Assembly (NCBI GenBank): GCA_947461915.1
Contig: CANHNG010000035.1
Coordinates: forward strand, 1-10,036
Reading direction: 5' to 3'
Origin: Flavobacteriaceae bacterium
GTDB lineage: Bacteria > Bacteroidota > Bacteroidia > Flavobacteriales > Flavobacteriaceae
Length of the DNA: 10,036 bases
The position numbers and the translations under genes are program-made. Every line of letters begins with the position of its first letter. The stretch's first letter is position 1. Below the pieces are notes generated by a model. It did not search any database. It was not told where the DNA came from and saw only the letters and a program-made list of their open reading frames with translations. Below are positions 1-5,812 of the stretch, one piece after another.

Positions 1-766
1 AATTTTACACACCGATCACTGTGCGAAAAAATTATTGCCTTGGATAGATGGTTTATTGGATGCTTCTGAAAAACATTTTGCAGCAACTGGAAAACCGCTA
101 TATAGTTCTCACATGATTGATTTATCAGAAGAGCCTATCGAAGAAAACATAGAAATCTGTAAGGCTTATTTGGCTAGAATGAGCAAAATGGGAATGACAT
201 TAGAAATCGAGCTTGGCATCACAGGTGGCGAAGAAGATGGCGTTGACAATTCAGACGTAGATAGCTCAAAATTATATACTCAACCTTCTGAAGTATCTTA
301 TGCTTACGAAGAATTATTAAAAGTAAGTCCTAGATTTACAATCGCGGCTTCTTTTGGGAATGTTCACGGGGTTTACAAACCAGGAAATGTAAAACTGACT
401 CCAAAAATCTTGAAAAATTCTCAAGATTACGTTCAACAAAAATTCAATACCGGACACAATCCTGTTGATTTCGTTTTTCACGGAGGTTCTGGTTCTACAC
501 TTGAAGAAATCAGAGAAGGTATTAGCTATGGTGTTGTAAAAATGAATATTGATACTGATTTACAATTTGCGTTTACGGAAGGTATTCGTGATTTTATGGT
601 AAACAACATTGAGTATCTAAAAACTCAAATTGGAAACCCAACTGGGGCCGATGCTCCAAACAAAAAATATTACGACCCAAGAAGATGGTTGCGTGAAGGC
701 GAAAGCACTTTCAATACTAGACTAGAACAAGCTTTTGCTGACTTGAATAACGTGAATACTCTATAA
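1..766 (+). CDS. fbaA: Class II fructose-bisphosphate aldolase (3' part; gene begins before the window)
   Basis: This enzyme reversibly cleaves fructose-1,6-bisphosphate to dihydroxyacetone phosphate and glyceraldehyde-3-phosphate in cytosolic glycolysis and gluconeogenesis. The reading frame is open from base 2, so the gene starts upstream; 254 codons are visible, matching about residues 105-359 of the 359-residue E. coli FbaA. The fragment opens with HTDHC, which holds the catalytic Asp (14-16) and first zinc-ligand His (17-19). The other expected sites are present at the expected spacing: Glu in IELG (209-211), His in NVHGVYKPGN (365-367) and His in FHGGSGS (479-481). The NIDTD motif and the C-terminal NKKYYDPR segment also fit this long class IIA form. 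A TTG at 35 is an internal codon, not a start. The gene reads toward accD, 78 bp downstream. I see no damage to the gene. Identification rests on remembered family sequence and is very secure. Confidence 0.97.
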   Translation, partial: ILHTDHCAKKLLPWIDGLLDASEKHFAATGKPLYSSHMIDLSEEPIEENIEICKAYLARMSKMGMTLEIELGITGGEEDGVDNSDVDSSKLYTQPSEVSYAYEELLKVSPRFTIAASFGNVHGVYKPGNVKLTPKILKNSQDYVQQKFNTGHNPVDFVFHGGSGSTLEEIREGISYGVVKMNIDTDLQFAFTEGIRDFMVNNIEYLKTQIGNPTGADAPNKKYYDPRRWLREGESTFNTRLEQAFADLNNVNTL

Positions 767-769
767 TTT

Positions 770-814
770 AAGGCTTCGGACTTTAGATTTTAGATTTTTC
801 GAAATCTGAAATCT
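770..814 (+). repeat. Two consecutive TTCG-loop hairpins after fbaA
   Basis: Immediately after the fbaA stop there are two potential RNA hairpins. The first (770-783) is short: AAG and CTT arms, one G-A mismatch, and a C(TTCG)G loop. The second (785-814) is strong: a 13-bp stem, AGATTTTAGATTT (785-797) against AAATCTGAAATCT (802-814), with one G-U pair and a TTCG loop at 798-801. No T-run follows, so this is not a classical intrinsic terminator. It could stabilise the fbaA 3' end, weaken read-through into accD, or be part of a dispersed intergenic repeat family. The pairing is seen directly; the role is inferred. Confidence 0.6.
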
Positions 815-840
815 ACAATCTGAAATCTGCAATCTGAAAT
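803..840 (+). repeat. 14-bp tandem repeat ahead of accD
   Basis: Two full copies and a partial third copy of a 14-bp unit lie head to tail: AATCTGAAATCTAC (803-816), AATCTGAAATCTGC (817-830) and AATCTGAAAT (831-840). The unit itself contains two similar AATCT-type half-units. The array ends four bases before the accD start codon and shares its first copy with the right arm of the 785-814 hairpin, so copies could compete for pairing with the AGATTT left arm. I recall similar AATCTGAAATC strings between genes in other Flavobacterium genomes, but this is not verified here. Confidence 0.8.
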
Positions 841-844
841 AAAT

Positions 845-1699
845 ATGGCTTGGTTTAAAAGAACAGAAAAAGGAATTACAACGGCGACCGAAGACAAAAT
901 GGACGTTCCAAAAGGGCTTTGGTACAAATCTCCTACTGGAAAAATAATTGACGCCGATGAATTAGCCAGAAATCTCTGGGTTAGCCCAGAAGATGATTTT
1001 CATGTTAGAATTGGCAGTGCCGAATATTTTGAAATTTTGTTTGACAATAATGAATTTTTGGAATTAGATGCCAATATGAAATCAAAAGATCCCTTGCATT
1101 TTGTTGATACCAAAAAATATTCCGACCGTTTAAGGGACGTCATGGCTAAAACCAAATTGAAAGATGCGGTTCGCACAGGAGTTGGAAAATCAAAAGGAAA
1201 AGACTTAGTGGTTTGTTGTATGGATTTTGCCTTTATTGGCGGTTCGATGGGTGCTGTAGTGGGTGAAAAAATTGCTCGTGGTATAAATCATTCTATCAAA
1301 AACAACATTCCCTTTGTAATGATTTCAAAATCAGGCGGAGCCAGAATGATGGAAGCGGCATATTCTTTGATGCAATTGGCAAAAACATCGGTAAAACTGG
1401 CGCAATTGGCCGAAGCAAAAATACCCTATATTTCTTTGTGTACCGACCCAACAACCGGAGGAACAACGGCTTCTTATGCGATGCTTGGTGATGTAAATAT
1501 TTCTGAGCCTGGTGCATTAATTGGTTTTGCAGGTCCACGAGTGGTAAAAGACACCACCGGAAAAGATTTACCGGAAGGTTTTCAAACTGCCGAATTTGTA
1601 CTTGAACATGGTTTTTTGGATTTCATCACTCCACGAAAAGAATTGAAAGACAAGATTAACTTGTACCTCGATTTGATACAAAATAATACTATTAGATAA
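845..1699 (+). CDS. accD: Acetyl-CoA carboxylase carboxyltransferase subunit beta
   Basis: AccD pairs with AccA to form the carboxyltransferase that moves the carboxyl group from carboxybiotin on AccB to acetyl-CoA, giving malonyl-CoA for fatty acid synthesis in the cytosol. The 284-residue protein carries the crotonase-like carboxyltransferase core: FIGGSMG (glycines 132-133 and 136), SGGARM (163-168), DPTTGG (201-206) and the [14 protein letters not shown] segment. The N-terminal region keeps family positions such as GLWYKS and ARNLWVSP, but the four cysteines of the E. coli zinc ribbon (two CxxC pairs) are replaced by Ser, Thr/Gly, Ser and Asp; no Cys occurs before residue 124. It also ends soon after the core, without the charged tail of E. 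coli AccD (304 residues). The start at 845 follows the tandem repeat directly and gives the full expected N-terminus. A terminator follows five bases after the stop. Confidence 0.97.
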   Translation: MAWFKRTEKGITTATEDKMDVPKGLWYKSPTGKIIDADELARNLWVSPEDDFHVRIGSAEYFEILFDNNEFLELDANMKSKDPLHFVDTKKYSDRLRDVMAKTKLKDAVRTGVGKSKGKDLVVCCMDFAFIGGSMGAVVGEKIARGINHSIKNNIPFVMISKSGGARMMEAAYSLMQLAKTSVKLAQLAEAKIPYISLCTDPTTGGTTASYAMLGDVNISEPGALIGFAGPRVVKDTTGKDLPEGFQTAEFVLEHGFLDFITPRKELKDKINLYLDLIQNNTIR

Positions 1700-1703
1700 A
1701 TCA

Positions 1704-1729
1704 AAAAATCCCGAGCAATCGGGATTTTT
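1704..1729 (+). terminator. Intrinsic terminator of accD
   Basis: A perfect 11-bp stem, AAAAATCCCGA (1704-1714) with TCGGGATTTTT (1719-1729), closes on a GCAA (GNRA-type) tetraloop. The T-run is the 3' side of the stem. It begins five bases after the accD stop and should end the fbaA-accD transcripts. The A-run on the 5' side could let it act on the opposite strand too, but no minus-strand gene converges here. Confidence 0.92.
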
Positions 1730-1929
1730 CATTTATAACTGAAATTTAATATCTGTTTTTCATTTCCTACAAAGAGAATTTTTTATTTCATTTTTTAAAA
1801 AATATTATCCGATTATTTTAACATTAAAAAATATTTTAATTAACTTTATATAATTATAAGTCAGATTCTTATGAAGTTTAGTTTAATAATTGAAACTATA
1901 TGGAATCAGTTTTCACCATGTTTCAGTGA

Positions 1930-1958
1930 TTGTAAATATTTTTAGATGGAGAAATTTG
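1930..1958 (+). promoter_or_regulatory. Weak flavobacterial promoter candidate for the 2044 gene
   Basis: TTG at 1930-1932 (-33 element) lies 18 bases before GAAATTTG at 1951-1958, which matches TAnnTTTG at all but its first base. Transcription would then start near 1965 and the message would have a leader of about 80 bases containing the direct repeat. The -7 match is imperfect, and the AT-rich background offers other weak candidates such as TAACTTTA at 1841-1848. Confidence 0.3.
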
Positions 1959-1982
1959 AAACTTTAGAAAATATCAATCGGG

Positions 1983-2023
1983 CAACAGCGAAACTGAAGA
2001 CCGATCAACAGCGGAACTGATGA
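1983..2023 (+). repeat. Direct repeat in the leader of the secreted-protein gene
   Basis: CAACAGCGAAACTGAAGA (1983-2000) is repeated as CAACAGCGGAACTGATGA (2006-2023), with two differences in 18 bases and a period of 23. ATCGG (1977-1981) and CCGAT (2001-2005) flank the first copy as complementary arms, and each copy has a CAG...CTG mini-stem. The array ends 20 bases before the start codon at 2044. It could be a repeated regulator site or a structured leader. I do not recognise it as a named element. Confidence 0.6.
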
Positions 2024-2043
2024 ATAATTAAATATAAGTTATT

Positions 2044-2520
2044 ATGAGAATTCAAAGATTAATTTCGGGAAAAGTGGTTCCATTACTAACATTGTTTATA
2101 ATGGCAATCTCGTTAAGTGCCAATGCACAAACCAAATCGACCTCTAATCAAAATGAAAAAATCAGTATCAATAAAAAGGGTGGAGTTTATGATTATGAGG
2201 GTAACAAATTAGGATTTATTACCAAAGAAAATATCGTGAAAGACAGCAAAGGCAAGACCGTTTACTTTATTGATGGAAATGGTAATGTTATTGATTCTAA
2301 GGGAAACAAGTTGGGTATGGCTAAAAAAAATGGTTCGTACTATAACATAAAAGGTGAAAATGTAGTTAATGTAGGAAAAACTGAAGGAGAAATATGCGAA
2401 ATACTAGATCCGAAAGGGCATAGTATGGGTACCGTACATAAAAATTACAAACTCCACGCTTGTGCAGCCCACTGCTTATTATTAGAGAAAAAGATGAATG
2501 ATGAAAAATCAAAAAAATAA
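2044..2520 (+). CDS. Small secreted protein of KG-rich repeats with a Cys/His-rich C-terminus
   Basis: I do not recognise a named family. The 158-residue product starts with a clear Sec signal peptide: basic RIQRLISGK, a hydrophobic stretch at about 11-25, and a likely signal peptidase I site after SANA (residue 28), so the mature protein should be periplasmic, surface-exposed or released. No lipobox Cys is present. Residues 46-133 form about five degenerate repeats of 16-20 residues around a (D/N)-x-(K/E)-G-(N/K)-x-(L/M)-G core, for example YEGNKLG, DSKGNKLG and DPKGHSMG; short beta-strands joined by turns are likely. The tail contains H138, C140, H143 and C144 (HACAAHC), then a lysine-rich end. 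This could bind a metal or form a disulphide, but it is not a CxxCH haem site. The gene stands alone, with its own terminator and a repeated leader. Start choice is supported by the complete signal peptide. Confidence 0.85.
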   Translation: MRIQRLISGKVVPLLTLFIMAISLSANAQTKSTSNQNEKISINKKGGVYDYEGNKLGFITKENIVKDSKGKTVYFIDGNGNVIDSKGNKLGMAKKNGSYYNIKGENVVNVGKTEGEICEILDPKGHSMGTVHKNYKLHACAAHCLLLEKKMNDEKSKK

Positions 2521-2529
2521 TTTTCAAAC

Positions 2530-2559
2530 AAAGGTTCGTAATCCACGAACCTTTTTTTT
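2530..2559 (+). terminator. Intrinsic terminator of the secreted-protein gene
   Basis: A perfect 10-bp stem, AAAGGTTCGT (2530-2539) with ACGAACCTTT (2545-2554), has a 5-base loop and runs into eight Ts (2552-2559). It begins 10 bases after the stop codon. This is a textbook Rho-independent terminator, and it makes the gene monocistronic on this side. Confidence 0.93.
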
Positions 2560-2648
2560 AGCATAATTTCCAAAAGATTTAGGGAAAAACAAATACTTAA
2601 AATTCTAAGTGAACTTTTATAAATAAAAAATAATTTTCAAAAAATATC

Positions 2649-2685
2649 ATCAGTTTTTTAAAAAGACACCATCCTAAAAACTGAT
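2649..2685. repeat. Inverted repeat in the convergent gap
   Basis: ATCAGTTTTT (2649-2658) and AAAAACTGAT (2676-2685) are perfect 10-bp inverted arms around 17 bases. Read on the minus strand, the hairpin is followed three bases later by six Ts, so it could end transcripts of the permease gene, whose stop is 134 bases away. The stem is AT-rich and the loop large, so termination is only a possibility. The rest of the 260-bp gap (2560-2819) is AT-rich and shows no gene. Confidence 0.4.
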
Positions 2686-2819
2686 AAAGTTTCTTATTTT
2701 ATAATTTCGAATGGTGATAAGTTTTTTTATTTATTTAATCATACCAAACCGTCGATAAGAAATGTTGTCCAACAACTCAACCGACTAGTTATGATAAGCA
2801 AAAAATGTTTTTTTCTCAA

Positions 2820-4070
2820 TTACATTCCCGTTCGTATTGCTTCCACAGGATCTAGTTTAGAGGCCGTAATTGCAGGGAGAATTCCCGATATCAATCCGAT
2901 TAGTGCGGCCAATCCAGTTCCTAAAAAAATATTTGCCATACTTAGAACAAACTCAAAATCCAACACCTTAGTCAAAACCAAGGCAATAGCCCAAACCAAC
3001 AACAAACCAATGACTCCTCCTATTACGGAAAGAATAATGGCTTCGAATAAAAACTGAAATAGTATAAATTTGTTTTTAGCTCCCAATGATTTTTGGATTC
3101 CGATGAGATTGGTGCGCTCTTTTACTGAAACGAACATGATATTGGCAATTCCAAAACCACCTACAAGAAGCGAAAATCCGCTAATGATCCAACCCACGAG
3201 ATTCATTTGGGAAATGATTCCGTCTATCAAATCCGTAAACCCAGAGAAAACATTAATAAAAAAATTATCGATTGTTCCCGATTTCAACCCACGAAAGTTT
3301 CTTAATTTTTGGCTGATTTCTGCTTTATAAGCATCCATATCTACCCCTTTTTGAGGTTTAAAAATAATTACGTTTATCGATATTTTATTATTGTCGCCAT
3401 ACAATTGCCTAACAAAATTAACGGGAATAAAAGCTGAAACATCACGATTATTTTCAAGCAAAGCAGCCCCTTGTTTTTTTAAAACCCCTATTACCGTAAA
3501 TCGCTGCCCATACAAACGTACTTTTTTACCGATGGGGTTTGCCTCATCAAATAATGATTTTGCAATTTCATCGCCTATAACAATGACTCTGGCCGCAGAA
3601 TTGGCCTCAGAGTCGGTGTAGAATCTACCCTTTTCAAATTCAAGTCCTTGAATATCGATAAACTCATGTGAAACCGGAATAATAGTAACATCACTAGCAA
3701 TTTTGGACTCAAATTTAATAGATTCGCTTTTGGTGAATATTTGATAACCCAATTGTGCTGTATGGGTCATAGCTCCTTTCAAATAAATATATTCATCATA
3801 TTTTACATTGGGAAATTGCTCCCTTTTCCATTGTGGAATAGTTGAGGGTCCGAAGGACATTTTCATCAAGTAAATGGTGTTTTTATCAAAACTACTCAAA
3901 TCTTTAGTGATTTTTCTGTTCAAGGAATCCACAGCGGCCAGCACAGCAATAATTGAAAATATCCCAATAGTTACGCCAAGCAACGATAGTAGGGTGCGCA
4001 ATTTATTGTTTCGCAAGGCATTCATGGCAAAGCGAAAACTCTCATTCAACAATCGAAAATAAATTAACAT
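2820..4070 (-). CDS. ABC transporter permease, MacB/FtsX type
   Basis: This inner-membrane protein of 416 residues has the layout of MacB-type permeases, which couple ATP hydrolysis to mechanical work on periplasmic substrates such as drugs, peptides or lipoproteins. A short cytoplasmic N-terminus leads to TM1 (about 25-47, LLSLLGVTIGIFSIIAVLAA), then a large periplasmic domain (about 50-290, MacB_PCD-like), then TM2 (about 294-315), TM3 (about 334-367) and TM4 (about 381-403). The cytoplasmic segment VKERTNLIGIQKSLGAK (316-332) is the FtsX-family coupling motif, and the C-terminus ends with the typical SKLDPVEAIR. The ATPase partner is not encoded nearby and is not fused, so substrate and direction cannot be told. 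The gene converges on the secreted-protein gene and diverges from purH. ATG at 4070 gives a full-length N-terminus; the in-frame ATG 15 codons later (4023-4025) would also keep TM1. Confidence 0.92.
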   Translation of the reverse strand: MLIYFRLLNESFRFAMNALRNNKLRTLLSLLGVTIGIFSIIAVLAAVDSLNRKITKDLSSFDKNTIYLMKMSFGPSTIPQWKREQFPNVKYDEYIYLKGAMTHTAQLGYQIFTKSESIKFESKIASDVTIIPVSHEFIDIQGLEFEKGRFYTDSEANSAARVIVIGDEIAKSLFDEANPIGKKVRLYGQRFTVIGVLKKQGAALLENNRDVSAFIPVNFVRQLYGDNNKISINVIIFKPQKGVDMDAYKAEISQKLRNFRGLKSGTIDNFFINVFSGFTDLIDGIISQMNLVGWIISGFSLLVGGFGIANIMFVSVKERTNLIGIQKSLGAKNKFILFQFLFEAIILSVIGGVIGLLLVWAIALVLTKVLDFEFVLSMANIFLGTGLAALIGLISGILPAITASKLDPVEAIRTGM

Positions 4071-4074
4071 AAAT

Positions 4075-4092
4075 CCATAATTTGTGTTATGG
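4075..4092. repeat. Perfect inverted repeat just upstream of the permease start
   Basis: CCATAA (4075-4080) and TTATGG (4087-4092) flank TTTGTG, four bases upstream of the permease start codon on the minus strand. It would form a 6-bp hairpin in the 5' leader near the initiation site, or a dyad operator. No clear TAnnTTTG promoter for the permease is visible on the minus strand. The symmetry is seen; any role is inferred. Confidence 0.35.
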
Positions 4093-4162
4093 TAAAATTC
4101 AGAAATTATTTTTCAAGAACCTAATGAAATTACACTTGAAAATTTGTTCTCATTTTTGAAAT

Positions 4163-4175
4163 ATTGTTAAACAAT
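4163..4175. promoter_or_regulatory. Palindrome upstream of the purH promoter (possible operator)
   Basis: ATTGTT (4163-4168) and AACAAT (4170-4175) form a perfect dyad around a single A. It ends four bases before the TTG of the predicted purH -33 element, where an activator or repressor could act. In such AT-rich DNA a 13-base palindrome can arise by chance, and I do not recognise the regulator. Confidence 0.3.
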
Positions 4176-4179
4176 CCCA

Positions 4180-4209
4180 TTGCATTTTTATCCAAAAAAA
4201 CTACTTTTG
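4180..4209 (+). promoter_or_regulatory. Flavobacterial sigma-A promoter of purH
   Basis: TACTTTTG at 4202-4209 matches the Bacteroidota -7 consensus TAnnTTTG exactly, and TTG at 4180-4182 stands 19 bases upstream as the -33 element. Transcription would start around 4215, giving a leader of fewer than 20 bases before the purH ATG, too short for a riboswitch. This is the clearest promoter in the window. Confidence 0.8.
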
Positions 4210-4232
4210 CAGCATAAAATTCTAACTACATA

Positions 4233-5759
4233 ATGAATACTACAAAAACGATTAAATCTGCTCTAATTTCAGTCTTTTCAAAAGAAGGTTTGGAACCAAT
4301 CATAAAAAAATTACACGAGCAAAATGTTATTTTTTACTCCACAGGAGGCACAGAAGAATTCATAAAAAATCTAGGCATTCCGGTTGTTCCGGTTGAAGAT
4401 GTTACCTCCTATCCATCGATCCTTGGCGGAAGGGTGAAAACATTACACCCGAAAGTTTTTGGTGGAATTCTAAATCGTCAGGATAATGAAACAGACGTAC
4501 AGCAAATGCAGGAATATGACATTCCACAAATCGATTTGGTGATTGTGGATTTGTATCCCTTTGAAAAAACGGTAGCTTCGGGAGCAAGTGAAGAAGACAT
4601 CATCGAAAAAATAGATATTGGCGGCATTTCACTAATTCGCGCGGCTGCAAAAAACTTCAAAGACACAGTAATTGTTCCATCTGTGGCCGAATATAGTTTG
4701 CTTTTGGATTTGATTACCAATCAAAACGGAGCGACAACATTAGAAAACAGAAAATTATTTGCCACAAAGGCATTTCACGTTTCATCCCATTATGACACGG
4801 CTATTTTCAATTATTTTAATACGGACGAAACTTTATATAAAACAAGCATCGCGAATGGGCAAATTTTAAGATACGGTGAAAATCCTCATCAAAAAGGATT
4901 TTTCTTTGGCGATTTTGATGCTATGTTCAAAAAACTGCACGGAAAAGAATTGTCTTATAACAATTTATTAGATGTAGATGCAGCAGTCAACCTAATAAAT
5001 GAATTCAAAAATGACGGACCAACATTTGCCATTTTAAAACACAATAATGCTTGTGGTTTAGCGACAAGAGAGACTATTAGTGAAGCTTATGATGTAGCTT
5101 TGGCTTGTGATCCCACTTCTGCATTTGGCGGAGTTTTGATTTCCAACACAAAAATAGATGTCGAAACTGCCACTGAAATCAATAAATTATTCTGCGAAGT
5201 GGTTATCGCTCCAAGTTATGACGAAGCAGCAATTACCATTTTACAAGAAAAGAAAAACCGAATACTATTGATTCAAAACGAAGTAGAATTGCCACAAAAA
5301 CAAGTGAGAACTTGTCTTAACGGAATTTTGGTTCAAGAAAGAAACAACATCACCGACACAAAAGAAGACCTAAGAACCGTTACGGTAACGGCGCCTAGCG
5401 AACAAGAAATTAAAGATTTGATATTTGCCTCAAAAGTGTGCAAAAATACCAAATCGAATACAATAGTTTTTGCTAAAAACGGTACTTTGATTTCGTCCGG
5501 AACAGGTCAAACGTCAAGAGTTGACGCCTTGTTGCAAGCTATCGAAAAAGCAAAAGTTTTTGGATTTAGCCTAAAAGGGGCATCCATGGCGAGTGACGCT
5601 TTTTTCCCTTTTCCAGATTGTGTTCAAATCGCAAAAGAGGCCGGAATAACTGCTGTAATTCAACCTGGAGGATCTATAAAAGACGAATTGAGCATCAATT
5701 ATTGCAATGAAAATAAAGTTGCAATGGTATTTACAGGAACACGTCATTTCAAACATTAA
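4233..5759 (+). CDS. purH: Bifunctional AICAR transformylase / IMP cyclohydrolase
   Basis: PurH performs the last two steps of de novo purine synthesis in the cytosol: formylation of AICAR with 10-formyl-tetrahydrofolate, then ring closure of FAICAR to IMP. The 508-residue protein shows both domains. The N-terminal MGS-like cyclohydrolase carries STGGT (36-40), YPSILGGRVKTLHPKV (60-75) and DLVIVDLYPFE. The C-terminal transformylase carries RYGENPHQKG, the catalytic Lys-His pair (K269, H270), DPTSAFGG, SSGTGQTSRVDA, ASDAFFPFPD and the closing TGTRHFKH. After the Lys-His pair the sequence reads NNACG where E. coli has ANPCG. Length is slightly below E. coli PurH (529). It has its own promoter close to the ATG; mreB follows 53 bp after the stop without an intervening terminator, so read-through into the mre genes is likely. 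Confidence 0.97.
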   Translation: MNTTKTIKSALISVFSKEGLEPIIKKLHEQNVIFYSTGGTEEFIKNLGIPVVPVEDVTSYPSILGGRVKTLHPKVFGGILNRQDNETDVQQMQEYDIPQIDLVIVDLYPFEKTVASGASEEDIIEKIDIGGISLIRAAAKNFKDTVIVPSVAEYSLLLDLITNQNGATTLENRKLFATKAFHVSSHYDTAIFNYFNTDETLYKTSIANGQILRYGENPHQKGFFFGDFDAMFKKLHGKELSYNNLLDVDAAVNLINEFKNDGPTFAILKHNNACGLATRETISEAYDVALACDPTSAFGGVLISNTKIDVETATEINKLFCEVVIAPSYDEAAITILQEKKNRILLIQNEVELPQKQVRTCLNGILVQERNNITDTKEDLRTVTVTAPSEQEIKDLIFASKVCKNTKSNTIVFAKNGTLISSGTGQTSRVDALLQAIEKAKVFGFSLKGASMASDAFFPFPDCVQIAKEAGITAVIQPGGSIKDELSINYCNENKVAMVFTGTRHFKH

Positions 5760-5765
5760 TTTGTT

Positions 5766-5773
5766 TAGCTTTG
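5766..5773 (+). promoter_or_regulatory. Probable -7 element of an mreB promoter
   Basis: TAGCTTTG matches TAnnTTTG exactly and sits 39 bases before the mreB ATG, seven bases after the purH stop. At the expected -33 position there is only a TTTC (5747-5750) inside the end of purH, not TTG, so the promoter may be weak or may supplement read-through from purH. Confidence 0.5.
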
Positions 5774-5812
5774 TACGTTAAAAATTTATAACTTTTTAAA
5801 CCCAAAAAACGT

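Larger units (their letters stand above)
1730..2043. other. AT-rich intergenic region with possible leader of the secreted-protein gene
   Basis: This stretch between the accD terminator and the gene at 2044 holds no convincing gene. Bases 1780-1860 are extremely AT-rich and include A/T-only palindromes that are expected by chance. The part from about 1920 is more mixed in composition and includes a weak promoter candidate, a 24-codon open frame (1946-2020) and a direct repeat, described separately. The change in composition near 1975 suggests that the last 70 bases are constrained, for example as a transcribed leader. Confidence 0.6.

Noticed and set aside
35..37. TTG as a start codon of a short aldolase
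   Set aside because: The same frame is open to the window edge and encodes the conserved HTDHC active-site segment upstream, so the gene starts before the window.
1296..1538. Minus-strand open frame inside accD
   Set aside because: It lies fully inside conserved accD coding sequence and its translation looks like no protein family.
1791..1840. A/T-only palindromes (around 1791-1802 and 1823-1840) as regulatory sites
   Set aside because: The stretch is almost pure A and T, where such symmetry is expected by chance.
2764..2776. GTTGT/ACAAC hairpin as the permease terminator
   Set aside because: Only 5 bp with a 3-base loop and no T-run on the minus strand; too weak to call.
2791..3057. Plus-strand open frame antisense to the end of the permease gene
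   Set aside because: It overlaps the well-supported permease gene on the other strand, has low-complexity composition and no recognisable family; it is a shadow of the real gene.
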